A stretch of DNA of 48,685 bases from Mycobacterium sp. (GTDB lineage: Bacteria; Actinomycetota; Actinomycetes; Mycobacteriales; Mycobacteriaceae): contig JAOPWC010000173.1 of NCBI GenBank assembly GCA_025965895.1, positions 1 to 48,685 on the forward strand, in the 5' to 3' direction. Below, piece by piece: positions 1 through 9,864 of the stretch. A program made the translations under genes and the position numbers. Within the stretch, counting starts at the first letter, position 1. Every line of letters begins with the position of its first letter. A model generated the notes under the pieces. That model was not told where the DNA came from. It was given only the letters and a program-made list of their open reading frames with translations, and ran no database searches.

Positions 1-41
1 CCGTGATCCCCGTCGACGGCGGCATCGCCACAACCGCGTAG
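1..41 (+). CDS. SDR oxidoreductase, 3' end only
   Basis: The reading frame from base 3 gives VIPVDGGIATTA and a TAG stop at 39-41. A VDGG motif a few residues before the end is typical of classical short-chain dehydrogenases (FabG-like SDRs), where it closes the last strand of the Rossmann fold. The rest lies outside the window, so substrate and length cannot be given. The XRE regulator follows on the same strand after 300 bases. The 42-341 gap shows no convincing gene; the stretch near 200-240 may hold the regulator's promoter, but no clear -10/-35 pair is visible. Confidence 0.55.
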   Translation, partial: VIPVDGGIATTA

Positions 42-341
42 GCCGCCTAGGCGAGGACATCATCGACGCCAACGAACCGACACCAGGATTACCGAACGCG
101 TTCAGCGTTTGGTCGTGCGCGTGCGGCCCCGACTGAGGCGACCGTCTCCCGGCAGCGCTCCGGTCGCCGCGCTCGATCGCAGTCGGCGCCGTCGTTGAGG
201 GTAACGATTGGTGACGATGGGGACGGCTGGGTACGACGCTAAGCCGTCGCGGCGACATGTGTGGGTGGTGAGGGGTGCATTGCAGGCTTCGGGGTATTAG
301 CGGTACCGCCCTTCGCCTGCGGGCCAGACTACGGGGAGGGG

Positions 342-1238
342 ATGGCCGCCACGATTAATTTGCGCACCGAGATCCGGGAGTTTTTGAGGTCACGTCGCTC
401 CCGCATCACGCCCGAGAAGGCAGGCCTGCCCGCCTACGGTGGCAACCGCCGGGTCAAGGGTCTGCGTCGCGAGGAAGTAGCGCTACTCGCAGGAGTGTCG
501 GTTGAGTACTACGTGCGTATGGAGCGCGGCGCCCTGGCCGGTACTTCCGAGGGCGTGCTCGACGCGTTGGCCTCGGCCTTACAACTCGACGACGCGGAGC
601 GCGATCACCTGTTTCACCTCGCGCGCCAGACCGGGGCACCCAGCAGTCGACGCCGCCGCAAGCCCGCGGCGACGGTGCGCCCGGCGCTGCAGCAAATGCT
701 CGACGCCATTACCGATGCACCGGCGTGGATCCGCAACGGCCGCCACGACGTGCTCGCCATGAACCAACTTGGCCGAGCCCTGTATTCACCGGTGCTAGCA
801 GACCCGCGACGCCCCGCCAACACCGCGCGGTTCGTGTACCTGAATCCCGACGCAGCCAAGGCGTTCTTCGTCGACTACGACCAGATCACACGAAATGCGG
901 CCGCGATGCTGCGCATGGAAGCCGGCCGCGATCCGCACGACGAGGAGCTCATCGCCCTTGTTGGCGAATTATCAACGTGCAGTGAGCTATTCCGGCAGCA
1001 GTGGGCATCTCAGGACGTGCGGCTGCACGGATACGGGAGCAAGCGTGTAAACCATCCGGTAGTGGGCCGGCTCGACTTGGACTTCGAGTCCATGGATCTG
1101 CCCACCGAACCTGGCCTGCAGTTGAATGTCTACACCGCACCCGCGGAGGGGCTGGCCGCTGACAATCTGGCCCTGTTGGCGTCGTGGGCGGCTATCGAGG
1201 ATACCTTGGCGACCGAGCTTCCAGCACCTGGCGGATAG
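342..1238 (+). CDS. XRE-family regulator with MmyB-like C-terminal domain
   Basis: 298-residue DNA-binding regulator. The N-terminal 75 residues form a helix-turn-helix of the MmyB/XRE type: RRVKGLRREEVALLAGVS, then YYVRMERG for the recognition region. Residues about 100-290 match the MmyB-like ligand-binding domain (DAPAWIRNGRHDVLAMN, RALYSPVL, ARFVYLNPDA). Such proteins in actinobacteria usually repress a neighbouring SDR or oxidoreductase gene; here the nearest is the SDR whose tail opens the window, in the same direction rather than divergent. The ATG at 342 is chosen because GGGGAGGGG ends just before it and homology begins there; an in-frame start at 261 adds residues without family support. 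Confidence 0.85.
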   Translation: MAATINLRTEIREFLRSRRSRITPEKAGLPAYGGNRRVKGLRREEVALLAGVSVEYYVRMERGALAGTSEGVLDALASALQLDDAERDHLFHLARQTGAPSSRRRRKPAATVRPALQQMLDAITDAPAWIRNGRHDVLAMNQLGRALYSPVLADPRRPANTARFVYLNPDAAKAFFVDYDQITRNAAAMLRMEAGRDPHDEELIALVGELSTCSELFRQQWASQDVRLHGYGSKRVNHPVVGRLDLDFESMDLPTEPGLQLNVYTAPAEGLAADNLALLASWAAIEDTLATELPAPGG

Positions 1239-1368
1239 CCCAATCCCTCTGCCGCAGTCACCAACGCGGTGTTCAGCCATCAGGCTTCCCTCATCGGCTA
1301 CTTAGCCGCTGCTGCGCCGTATCCGCGGCGCATCTGTCGGCCCGGCAATGGTCCCGCAACGCTGGAGA

Positions 1369-1557
1369 TTCTCACTCAAGTGTCCAATTGGACATCGTGT
1401 GGACATTTCACTTGAGAACTGGACACAAGACTTGAGAAGCCACAGGAGGGACTTATGTAGATTCTCATCCTTCGTGTCCATAGGCGTTGTTCTCAACTGC
1501 GCTGATGGCGGCGTTCTCACGCGTTGTCCACCCCGGAGATTCTCACTGTTGTGTCCA
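1369..1557. repeat. Composite recombinase-site array, type A, copy S1
   Basis: A dense array of one unit, TTCTCA-N5 to 7-TGTCCA. Rightward units start at 1369, 1461 (within GTAGATTCTCA, 1457-1467), 1514 and 1540. Leftward units (TGGACA-N7-TGAGAA) start at 1400 and 1420. A perfect palindrome TGTCCAATTGGACA occupies 1381-1394. The core is TGAGAAGCCAC (1433-1443), 13 bases, then GTAGATTCTCA. The three rightward units are spaced 57 and 26 bases, as in the other copies. I read it as the right end of one element abutting the left end of the next. The rest of the 1239-1669 gap contains no gene I can support. Confidence 0.8.
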
Positions 1558-1669
1558 CTCCTTGAATGGTGTGTGTCGAGGATGCAGGCGACGGGGCGTG
1601 GGCGGGTGTTAGGGCACGTGACACGGGCGCCACCGGATGCCGCAGACACGTAAGGGCGTTTCGGGCGGC

Positions 1670-2092
1670 TCACGCCGTGATCCGCAGTTCGGCACCCGGG
1701 TGCGAACTGAGCGTGACGACCACCGTGCCGCTACCCGTCTCGAACGTTGTGTTGGCGTAGCCGATGAAACCGTAGTGCGCGTCAATCGTCGATACCGCGG
1801 TGATGTCACTGCTTCCTGAAGCGCCGGTGTCGAGATTCGCCCAAGCGGCGGTCACGGTGAGCGCACAGGAACCGTCGTAGATGCCGGCGTCGTAGTGAAT
1901 CGCAACGCGGACACCGTCCTCGACACGATCGTCGACCTGCGCCGGCGTCACCTGGGCCTCGGCGCGGACGCTACCGGCACACGTCGGGGACGCCACAGCC
2001 GGAACTTGACCCAGTTGCGCGAAGCCCTCGGCGTGGGCCGTTGGCACCCACAACCAGGGCGCAATCAGCGCGACGGCGAGCGCCGGTAGCAC
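1670..2092 (-). CDS. Small secreted hypothetical protein
   Basis: 140 residues. The first 21 form a classical signal peptide: a hydrophobic stretch (ALAVALIAPWLWV) ending in TAHA before EGF, a good signal peptidase I site. The mature part is about 118 residues, rich in Ala, Thr and Val with alternating hydrophobic residues suggesting beta structure, and has one Cys pair (SPTCAGS, DGSCALT) that could form a disulfide. No catalytic motif is seen. The start is a GTG at 2092; an ATG at 2105 is out of frame. It lies between the left repeat end and pknK, on the same strand as pknK. Function unknown; mycobacterial secreted proteins of this size are common. Confidence 0.65.
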   Translation of the reverse strand: MLPALAVALIAPWLWVPTAHAEGFAQLGQVPAVASPTCAGSVRAEAQVTPAQVDDRVEDGVRVAIHYDAGIYDGSCALTVTAAWANLDTGASGSSDITAVSTIDAHYGFIGYANTTFETGSGTVVVTLSSHPGAELRITA

Positions 2093-2156
2093 GGAACGGA
2101 GTCATGCCCCTGTTATCGACGGCAACGAGGGCGGCGTTAGCGCATCGTCAGACCCG

Positions 2157-5100
2157 CTAGCTGAGTCCGGCGTCAACTAGCAGGCGCGGTAGCCCCACTT
2201 CGGCGCATCGTGCCGAGACGTGCGTAACACCCGCCCAACCTTCCACGACTCGGCCCGTCGCAGTGAGAGTTTCGACCAGGAGGAGCTCCGCCTGGAGGGC
2301 CGCCAGGGGTCTGCGCTGGCCGTCGATTCCCGTGGCAAGATCTGCCGCGCGTCTACATGCCTGTCCCTGATCGTCGGGCGAATCGCTGGCCGCCAGCAGG
2401 CGCACAGCGGAATCCTCGTCGAGTTCTGCTGTTAGCGTGGCTATTCCATCGTTGTGCGGAATGGTCCGGGTCGAGCGCAATCGTGCGGCAACCGCCGGAG
2501 CGATCTGGATCCCGAGCCGGATGCGCTCGTTGTTGACGGCGGCCACGAGCCGCGGCAACCGCAACCGTTGTGCGGCGTCCATGCCGGCGTCAAGGCGCTC
2601 GATCGCCGCGGACCGATCCCCATGTAGTGCTCTTATTCGGGCGCCGACCACGAATCTCGCCGCAAGATAGTCCACTCCGCCGCCTTCGGATCCGAACTGA
2701 TAGCTCTCATCCAGCAGGCGGGTGGCCTCGGCGAGGTCGCCGGTCTCGTAGAGAAGTTGGCCAAGTAGCGCTCCGGCGAGCCGGGCGGCGTGCGAGTGCG
2801 GTCCGACGCCGCTAGCGATCTCGAACGCTTCTCGGAAGTTGTGGAGGGCGGCGGGGATGTCGAGGCGATACCTGTCGGCGATGCCGCCGTAACAGCGGGC
2901 GTAGACGGTGGAGAAAGGACCCATCATCTCGTTGTAGGGCGAGGCCCAATCAAGCAGTCGGTGGGCGCTGTCGAAGTCGAATCGGTAGATCGCCGCAAAC
3001 GCCGCTATATTTCCGGCCACCCCGGGCACCTGCGGATGTAGAGTGTCCGGCCTCGACATCGCTTCTGCGACCAGACCTTCCACGTTCTCGGTGCGGTCGG
3101 CGTGTGTTTCCGCGACCGCTTGCAGCACGTCGGCTTCGGCTTTCAAATCAGCGTGTGTCGTCTCCTCGAGGTCTGCGTTGGTTATGCTGGCTTGAAACCG
3201 GTTCACCGCGGCTTGCATCGGGCCCTGTCGTTGTAGCAGGAGGTTCGCCCACGCGATGGTGAGTTGAAGCCGTGTCCGCGAAGCCACTATCTGCGGCGGC
3301 AGCTTGTTGACGATCCCGAGCAGGGTCGTCATCTTCGACTGCTCGACCAGGTTTGTCTCGTCCTGCTCGACAAGGTCGACCGCTCGGATCGGGTCGTAGG
3401 CCAGAGCATGGTCGACGGCCTCGTTGAGGTAGCCGTGATCGGCGAACCATGCCGACGCGATGCGGTGGAGTTGTTCGAGGTGGTCGGGCCGGTCATGGCA
3501 CAGTCGACCACGCAGGAACTCGGCGAACATGTGGTGGTACCGATACCAGCCCGGGTCATCATCCATGCGCTGAAGGAACAGTCCGCGTCGCTCGACGTCT
3601 TCGAGCATCGCCTGCCCGCGCGTCACCCCAGCCAGCGACGACGCCAGCCCACCGCAGGTCCGCTCGGTGATGGACGTCGCCAGCAGGAACTCGCGTAGCT
3701 CAGGTTCCAGAGTGTCGACGACATTCTCCGCCAGGAACTCGCCGACCACATCGCTGGCGCCGGATAGTCGGCCAATCAAGCTGCTGGCGTCGCCGCCGCT
3801 ACGCAGCGAAAGTGCCGCCAGCTGCAGGGCGGCGGCCCACCCGTCTGTGGATGCGGTCAACGCGTCCACGTCGCTGCCCGACAGCTGCAATCCACCGACG
3901 TCGTTCAGAAATGACCGCGCCTCACCGTCATTGAAACGCATTGACTCGCAGTCTATTTCGACCAACTCGTCTTGGATTCGCAATCGGCTCACCGGCAGTC
4001 CGGCGCGCGACCAGCTGGTCACGATGATTTGCATGTGGTGGCATCCGTGCTCGAGCAGGAACCCGAGGGCGGCGGTGGTCGCAGGGTCGGACACGCGGTG
4101 CCAATCGTCTATTACCAGCGCAATCCGATCATCTTTCTCGTGAATCTCATCGATGAGCGTGGTCAAGACGTAGCGGCCGGCGTCGTCGCCGTGCTCCTCG
4201 AGCACCTGCCCCAACGACGCGGCCAGCGCTGGACGGACCCGTCGTAGCGATTCCAACAGATGCGCCAGGAACCACACAACATTGTTGTCGTCGTCATCGA
4301 TCGTCAGCCAGGCAACCGCGACGCCATCGCGCACGAGCTCTTCTCGCCACTGAGCCGCCAGCGTGCTCTTGCCGTAGCCCGACGGCGCGTGAATGAGGAC
4401 AACACGCCGGCGACCGCCCGCGCGGAATAGATCGATCAGCCGGTCGCGGGTGACCAGTGATCTGGTCGGTACCGGAGGCCGGTACTTGGTGGCCGGCGTT
4501 GGGGGCGTCGGTGTGGCGACGGTATCCCGGCGAACCGTTGACGGCACCACAGCAGCCGGCTGGCGCTCCACGCTCAAGTCGACTGGACGCGCCATCTCGT
4601 CGACGGCCACACCGTTGGTGCGCTGAATCGCGCGGAGCGCGTCGCCGAACGCCGCCGCGCTGGCCGGACGAGCCGAAGGATCCCGCGCCATCGCCCGTTC
4701 GATCACCGCGGCCACGTCGGCCGGCAGTCCCTGCTCGCGCAGATCCGGTATCGGTTGTGACGTGATCCGGAGGAACTGAGCGACCACCTGCTCGCCGCTG
4801 CGACGCTCAAACGCTGCGTGACCGGTCAGTATGCAGAACAGCGTCGCGCCAAGTGAGTACACGTCCGATGCGGGTGTCGGGGTTTCACCCGCGAGCACTT
4901 CGGGCGCGGTGAACGCCGGTGAACCGGTGATTACTCCGGTCGCCGTCTGGAACCCCCCGGCGATCCTGGCGATACCGAAGTCGGTCAACTGCGGTTCGCC
5001 GTACTCGGTCAGCAGGACGTTGCCCGGCTTCACGTCACGGTGCAGTATGCCCGCGCGATGGGCGGCTTCGAGCGCACCCGCCAGCTTCACCCCGATGCGC

Positions 5101-5480
5101 AGGGTCTCACACCAATCCATCGGACCGTGCCGGCGGATCAGCGCTTCCAGCGAGCCCTTGCCGTGGCAGGGCATCACGATGAACGGCCGCCCCCCGGCTG
5201 TGGTGCCGACCTGGAATATGGTCACAATGTGCGGATGCCCGGATAGCCGGCCCATCGCGCGCTGCTCGCGAAGGAAGCGGTCGAGACTGTCGGGGTCCAA
5301 CTCGCCGGTCAGCACCTTGATGGCGACCTCGCGATCCAGCAACGGCTGAACGCAGCGAAAGACCACCCCGAATCCGCCGTGCCCAATTTCTACGACATCA
5401 TCGAATCCAGCGATGCACAGTTCCGCGGGGATGTCTGCGAGCACATCCCGCTGGGTTGCCTGCGGGTCGGCGTCGGCCAT
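2157..5480 (-). CDS. pknK: PknK-like Ser/Thr protein kinase with AAA/MalT-type domain
   Basis: 1107 residues, against about 1110 for M. tuberculosis PknK as I recall it, and collinear throughout. The kinase domain spans about 25-285: glycine loop IGHGGFGVV (32-40), Lys55 in VAIKVL, HRDVKPGN with Asp149, and DFG at 167-169. The activation loop keeps Thr179 and Thr181, the positions reported as phosphorylated in PknK. A Pro-rich linker leads to a MalT/LuxR-type ATPase with Walker A APSGYGKST (365-373) and Walker B IALVIDDWHRV. The rest is TPR-like helical repeats. No C-terminal LuxR helix-turn-helix is evident. PknK is a soluble kinase linked to transcriptional and growth control. Here it sits inside the putative mobile unit, without the virS neighbour known from M. 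tuberculosis, so it may be an extra copy. Confidence 0.93.
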   Translation of the reverse strand: MADADPQATQRDVLADIPAELCIAGFDDVVEIGHGGFGVVFRCVQPLLDREVAIKVLTGELDPDSLDRFLREQRAMGRLSGHPHIVTIFQVGTTAGGRPFIVMPCHGKGSLEALIRRHGPMDWCETLRIGVKLAGALEAAHRAGILHRDVKPGNVLLTEYGEPQLTDFGIARIAGGFQTATGVITGSPAFTAPEVLAGETPTPASDVYSLGATLFCILTGHAAFERRSGEQVVAQFLRITSQPIPDLREQGLPADVAAVIERAMARDPSARPASAAAFGDALRAIQRTNGVAVDEMARPVDLSVERQPAAVVPSTVRRDTVATPTPPTPATKYRPPVPTRSLVTRDRLIDLFRAGGRRRVVLIHAPSGYGKSTLAAQWREELVRDGVAVAWLTIDDDDNNVVWFLAHLLESLRRVRPALAASLGQVLEEHGDDAGRYVLTTLIDEIHEKDDRIALVIDDWHRVSDPATTAALGFLLEHGCHHMQIIVTSWSRAGLPVSRLRIQDELVEIDCESMRFNDGEARSFLNDVGGLQLSGSDVDALTASTDGWAAALQLAALSLRSGGDASSLIGRLSGASDVVGEFLAENVVDTLEPELREFLLATSITERTCGGLASSLAGVTRGQAMLEDVERRGLFLQRMDDDPGWYRYHHMFAEFLRGRLCHDRPDHLEQLHRIASAWFADHGYLNEAVDHALAYDPIRAVDLVEQDETNLVEQSKMTTLLGIVNKLPPQIVASRTRLQLTIAWANLLLQRQGPMQAAVNRFQASITNADLEETTHADLKAEADVLQAVAETHADRTENVEGLVAEAMSRPDTLHPQVPGVAGNIAAFAAIYRFDFDSAHRLLDWASPYNEMMGPFSTVYARCYGGIADRYRLDIPAALHNFREAFEIASGVGPHSHAARLAGALLGQLLYETGDLAEATRLLDESYQFGSEGGGVDYLAARFVVGARIRALHGDRSAAIERLDAGMDAAQRLRLPRLVAAVNNERIRLGIQIAPAVAARLRSTRTIPHNDGIATLTAELDEDSAVRLLAASDSPDDQGQACRRAADLATGIDGQRRPLAALQAELLLVETLTATGRVVEGWAGVTHVSARCAEVGLPRLLVDAGLS

Positions 5481-5670
5481 CGACGGTCACTATCCTCAGC
5501 CGGGGGGCATCGCCTCCGTTGCTGTAATGACACGATATCGCCGATCCTCCCCCACCGACGACGCGATCGACGCTCAAAGGGCTACCAGTCACGACGAGCA
5601 GTCGCGGTTGCGGCAGCAGGCGCTCGAGGCGGTCAACGAGGGCCTCTTGGCGCTGCACGTGGCCGAGGAG

Positions 5671-5975
5671 TCACGCCAGCAATGCCCGCGCCATGACGAC
5701 GCGCTGAATCTGATTGGTGCCCTCGTAGATCTGGGTGATCTTTGCGTCGCGCATCATCCGTTCGACCGGGAAGTCGATGGTTTAGCCGGCGCCGCCGAAC
5801 AGCTGCACGGCGTTGGTGGTGACCTCCATCGCGACGTCGGAGGCAAAGCACTTCGCGGCCGCCGAGATGAAGCTCAGCCCTGGTTCGCCACGCCGAGCGC
5901 GGGCGGCCGCGGTCTGAACCATCAACCGCGCAGCCTCCACCTTCATCGCCATGTCGCTGTATTGAGACCGGACGA
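5671..5975 (-). pseudogene. Acyl-CoA dehydrogenase C-terminal fragment
   Basis: Leftward translation gives the last part of an acyl-CoA dehydrogenase: SDMAMKVEAARLMVQTAAA, AAKCFASDVAMEV, VQLFGGAG, then after a TAA at 5782-5784 the same frame continues TIDFPVERMMRDAKITQIYEGTNQIQRVVMARALLA to a TGA at 5671-5673. In the family the stop position is Tyr (GGAGYT), so one TAC-to-TAA change broke the reading frame. The N-terminal three quarters, with most FAD and substrate contacts, are missing; homology stops near 5970. It is a relic and should have no activity. Its presence inside the element shows that part of the cargo has decayed. Confidence 0.85.
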
Positions 5976-6840
5976 CAATGTCGCGAAAAGCGCCGGGAGA
6001 GAGCATATTACGGAGTAAGACTGACGTAAAATAATTATCATGCGCGGATATTGCTGCTGGGCAAGACAATCCGCGAAGCTGAACGGGAGAGCGCCGAATG
6101 GGGACCCTCCCTCCATCAGGTCAGCGAGGTTGGAGAAGTGGGCGGTGAGCCAAGGAGGCTTGCGGACCGGTTGCTTAGCGGCGAAAGAAGACGGGGTCAC
6201 CGAAACTCGTGGAGACAGTCCCACAGTCCTTCAGTGCCGGCGAGGGGGCGGGCGACGCGGACGAGCCGGGGGTGGCGCATATCCTAGACACACTGCGCAT
6301 CGAATCCTTCGTTATGTAAGTTACGGCGAGCTGCGCTGAGTTGCCGCCGGCGGTGATGTGGTGCTGCGAGCGCGAAAGTCGGATCAATCAGCTCAGTCTA
6401 GATTTTGACCGATCAATCCAGGGCGGAGGCAGGCGTTGCCGAGCGTCATGTTTGCCGGCGTCGCCGGGTCCGCTACGGCGTCGCGCAGTAATAGTGGAGC
6501 GTGCTGGTGACCGTCGTCTTCGCCGCGCGGCAGATTCACAGTCCGCGTTGGGGTGTCCAAGTATGTTGCCAAGCTGTCGCGTCTGCGGCGTTCGCGACCG
6601 CGCTGACTCCAGCTTGTCTGCCGCGCTTGGTTACACGCGCAACATGGATAACCTCTGGTGCCGGTGTGTTCGCGACCGCCCGTATGCGTTCGAACTGCGG
6701 CATGATCATGCACCTCTACCCTCTAGCGGCTGAGTGCGGGCGACATGGGCGTCGACGCCTTGGATGCGCTGTTCTGCCCGGTCAATGAGCCGCCGGTCAG
6801 GGGCGCGCAGCGGTAGCATGATCGTCTGACAGGAGTGCGA
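5976..6840. other. Gene-poor stretch upstream of the BTAD regulator
   Basis: About 860 bases with short overlapping frames in all directions, none with family motifs or a sensible start. An AT-rich patch at 6005-6040 (TATTACGGAGTAAGACTGACG, then a run of A and T) is unusual for this GC-rich DNA and could be a promoter or a junction left by the deletion that truncated the acyl-CoA dehydrogenase. The last bases (CAGGAG at 6830-6835) are the ribosome binding site of the next gene. Confidence 0.4.
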
Positions 6841-9800
6841 ATGTCGGCACCGTCGGTTGAGCGACCCCGGGTGATACGGCGCAAGATCATCGTTCCGGAT
6901 ACGCCGGTCGGTGTCGTGCCGCGGGAGCGCCTGGATGGGCTGCTTTCCCAACTCGTGGATGCCCACCGGGTCGTGGCGGTCACAGCCACCGCCGGGGCCG
7001 GCAAGTCGGTGGCGGTGGCGCACGCCAGCCGCAGGTTCAATAGGCCGGTGGCCTGGCTGAGCGTCGATGCCACCGACGCCGCCCCGGGACGGCTGGTGAC
7101 CTACCTGGAGGAGGCGCTCGCGCAGCAGCTGCCCTCGGTGCGCGGAATAGCCACCGGCGCGCTGGCCGCCGGCGTCCCCCATGCCGAGGCGGCGGGCCTG
7201 CTCGTCGACGCGGCCGCCGACGCCGAGGTCGTGTTTGTTCTTGATGATCTGGAGCGGTTGCACGGATCACCGGCGGCGTGGGAGGTGATCGGCTCGGTCG
7301 TGCGCTATGGCCCACCGAGCATGCGGCTCATTCTGATCAGCCGCCGCGCACTGGGTGCCTCGATGTTGTCGCCCGCACTGGGCGCGGAGCTGGCACGAGT
7401 CGGCGACGCGGATCTGGCGTTCACCGTGGAGGAGGCGGGCATCGCCCTGCAAGGGTTGGGCCGCTCGGGGGCCGAGGCGCCGGCGGCGGTGGAGGCCACC
7501 GGTGGCTGGGTGATCGGGGTGCTTTTTGATGCGTGGCGCTCGGCGGATCATGTCGCCGGCACCGGCGGCGGGGCTGATGGGCTGGGCGGCTATCTGGGGG
7601 CCCACATCCTTGATCAGCTCGACGCGAATGACCGCGAATTTCTGATCAGCACCGCGGTACTGCAGGAGGTGAGCGTGGAGTCGGCGGTGGCGTTGGGTAT
7701 CGACGACGCCGCGGGACGGCTGGCGTCCCTGCAGTCAGCGTCCATCCCGGCGCAGTGGTCACGGAGTTCGCTGGCGATGCGCTGCCATTCGCGGTTTCGC
7801 GAATATCTGCGCGGGCTGCTGGATCAGCGCGGGAGCACCGCTGTGCGCGAGCTGCGCGCGGCCCACGGGCGGCTGCTAGCGGCCAACGGTTTTCATGAAG
7901 AGGCGGTCGAGGAGCTGCTGGGCGCTGGTGCGCTCAGTGCCGCATACACCTCGGCTAAGCGGGCGATTCTCGGTGTCATCGGGCGTTTAGACTTCGTCGT
8001 CGCTGATCGCTGGATCGAGGCGTTATCGTCTGTTGTGCCGGTCGGCGATGTCGGGTTCGGCGAAGCCCAGCTGATGCTTGCGATCGCGCGCGACGACCAA
8101 TACCACGGCACCCGCATCGCCGACGAGCTGGCCGCGCTCGGGCTGCGCGATCACCTCGTTGCAACATCGGAACGCGCCGCCGCGCTGATGGCATGGTGCT
8201 ACCTGCTTGCCGGGCGCATCGATGAGGTGCACGCCGTACTCGATGCGGCACCCGCCGGCCCCGACGTCAACGTTGTGCGTTACTCCCTCGCCCTGGTGGA
8301 ACCCGGCAGCGGTCCTCCCCGACCCGAGCCCACCGGCGGCCTACTGGACGGCATGCTCTACGGGATCGACTATTTTCGTGGGCGGTTACGCGAGCTGACC
8401 GCCGATCTGCCGTCGCCGTGGACGAGAATGGCCATGGGCACGGGCCGCATCGGTGCGCTGCGCGCCACCGGACACACCGCAGAAGCTCTGCAGCAGTATG
8501 AGACGGCAGGGCGTGGGGGCTTCTTCGGCGGCATCGTGAACTCCATCGTTGGCCCGGATGTGCTGCTCGACGCGGGACGCGTCGAGGAGGCCCGCACTGC
8601 CCTGGCCCGCGGCGGCAAGTTCATCCAGGCGAACGGGTCGCCGATTCTGACCGGGTTGCACCACATTGTCGCGGCGAAGTTGGCGCTGCGCGCCGACCAC
8701 GACACCGCGAAGGCGAGCGCCATCCTGGAGCAGATCGACCGCGATGCCGCAAGCGGTTATTCGCTGGTGTGTGAGCTGGCCCAGACCTGGCGCGGGCTGG
8801 CGGCGCTCATCGAGGATGACGAGGACAGCGCCTTGTCGTCGCTGCGCGCTGCGGTAGCCAGCATGCAGGCCGGCCATCGCATCTTGGAGCTGCCCACGGC
8901 CGCGGTGTATCTGGCCGAGGCCGAGTGGCGCGCCGGCGACCAGGACGCCGCCGATCGCGCCGCCGACATCGCCCTAGACGCTGCACGCCAGCAGGGATCC
9001 AACCACGTGCTGCTACAAGCCTTGGCCGATTTCCCGGCGGTGGTGGCGCGACGTATCGACGCCGAAGCGCACGCCGACTCGGCCTGGCACGGGATCGGTC
9101 GCGCCTTGGCCGCCCAAGGCGTGCCTGTGCCAACCCAGATTCCCACCGCGATCGAGCTGGTCGAGTTCGGGGGCACCGCGATCATCCTCGACGGCGAAGA
9201 GGTGCGCCCGATCCTTGCCAAATGTTATGAGCTGCTGGGTTTTCTGGCCGCGCGCAACGGCGCGCCGGCCAGCCGCGATGAACTGCTCAACGCGCTGTTC
9301 GACGCCCGCGACGACGAGTCCGCGCGTTCCTACCTGCGCAAGACGATCATCGGAGTACGCCGACTGCTGCCCCCCGACGTGCTCAGCGTCTCGCCCGACG
9401 GCCGGGTCGCGCTCAGCCCCGACATCGTGCTGGCCAGTGAATCGGTACGCCTCGAACAGGAACTCGCCGCCGCGGCGCGCCTGCAAGGCAGCGAACACGT
9501 CACGGCCACCGAACATGCGCTCGCACCGCTGGCGCGCGGCGAATACTTTCCCGGCATCCGTTCCGCCTGGGTAGACGACCGCCGACAGCAGCTTGCCGAG
9601 CTGGCAACCACCGCTCGCGCCGCAGCCGCCGACGCCGCCTACGCGGCCGAGCAATACCCCAACGCCCAACGCTTGGCCGAGGCCGTACTGGCCGCCGACC
9701 CCCTTCGGGAAGCGACCTGGCGCACCCTCATGCGCATCCGCAGTGCGGTCGGTGACTATGACGGCGTCATCACCACCTTCGCCCAATGCGAGAAGGCGCT

Positions 9801-9864
9801 ACGCGCCGCCGGGATCGCACCCGCCCCCAGCACCCGTACCCTGTTGAACCAACTGCGCCGCTGA
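6841..9864 (+). CDS. Large BTAD/AAA transcriptional activator
   Basis: 1007 residues. Residues 48-56 (TATAGAGKS) are a Walker A and 131-138 (VVFVLDDL) a Walker B of a MalT-like STAND ATPase. A long helical TPR-like middle follows. From about 773 comes an OmpR-type winged helix (RPILAKCYELLGFLAARNG, SYLRKTIIGVRRLLP), then a bacterial transcriptional activator (BTAD) domain to the end (ARGEYFPGIRSAWVDDRR, LREATWRTLMRIRSAVGD). BTAD next to a winged helix is the SARP layout, but placed at the C-terminus as in large MalT-like activators. ATG at 6841 is preferred over GTG at 6835 because CAGGAG is correctly spaced for it. It faces the catabolic operon about 520 bases downstream and is its likely activator (inference from position). 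Confidence 0.9.
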   Translation: MSAPSVERPRVIRRKIIVPDTPVGVVPRERLDGLLSQLVDAHRVVAVTATAGAGKSVAVAHASRRFNRPVAWLSVDATDAAPGRLVTYLEEALAQQLPSVRGIATGALAAGVPHAEAAGLLVDAAADAEVVFVLDDLERLHGSPAAWEVIGSVVRYGPPSMRLILISRRALGASMLSPALGAELARVGDADLAFTVEEAGIALQGLGRSGAEAPAAVEATGGWVIGVLFDAWRSADHVAGTGGGADGLGGYLGAHILDQLDANDREFLISTAVLQEVSVESAVALGIDDAAGRLASLQSASIPAQWSRSSLAMRCHSRFREYLRGLLDQRGSTAVRELRAAHGRLLAANGFHEEAVEELLGAGALSAAYTSAKRAILGVIGRLDFVVADRWIEALSSVVPVGDVGFGEAQLMLAIARDDQYHGTRIADELAALGLRDHLVATSERAAALMAWCYLLAGRIDEVHAVLDAAPAGPDVNVVRYSLALVEPGSGPPRPEPTGGLLDGMLYGIDYFRGRLRELTADLPSPWTRMAMGTGRIGALRATGHTAEALQQYETAGRGGFFGGIVNSIVGPDVLLDAGRVEEARTALARGGKFIQANGSPILTGLHHIVAAKLALRADHDTAKASAILEQIDRDAASGYSLVCELAQTWRGLAALIEDDEDSALSSLRAAVASMQAGHRILELPTAAVYLAEAEWRAGDQDAADRAADIALDAARQQGSNHVLLQALADFPAVVARRIDAEAHADSAWHGIGRALAAQGVPVPTQIPTAIELVEFGGTAIILDGEEVRPILAKCYELLGFLAARNGAPASRDELLNALFDARDDESARSYLRKTIIGVRRLLPPDVLSVSPDGRVALSPDIVLASESVRLEQELAAAARLQGSEHVTATEHALAPLARGEYFPGIRSAWVDDRRQQLAELATTARAAAADAAYAAEQYPNAQRLAEAVLAADPLREATWRTLMRIRSAVGDYDGVITTFAQCEKALRAAGIAPAPSTRTLLNQLRR

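Noticed and set aside
987..1280. Minus-strand frames across the XRE gene and similar long shadows over most genes
   Set aside because: They arise from GC-rich third positions; no start sites or family motifs.
1369..1557. Short repeated units suggesting a CRISPR-like array
   Set aside because: Units occur in both orientations with fixed unequal spacings and no unique spacers of constant length; no cas genes are present.
5943..6224. Possible gene reading leftward into the acyl-CoA dehydrogenase remnant
   Set aside because: Different frame from the remnant and no family similarity; probably spurious.
6393..6713. Minus-strand frame in the gap before the BTAD gene
   Set aside because: Low-complexity Arg/Thr/His-rich translation and no recognisable domain.
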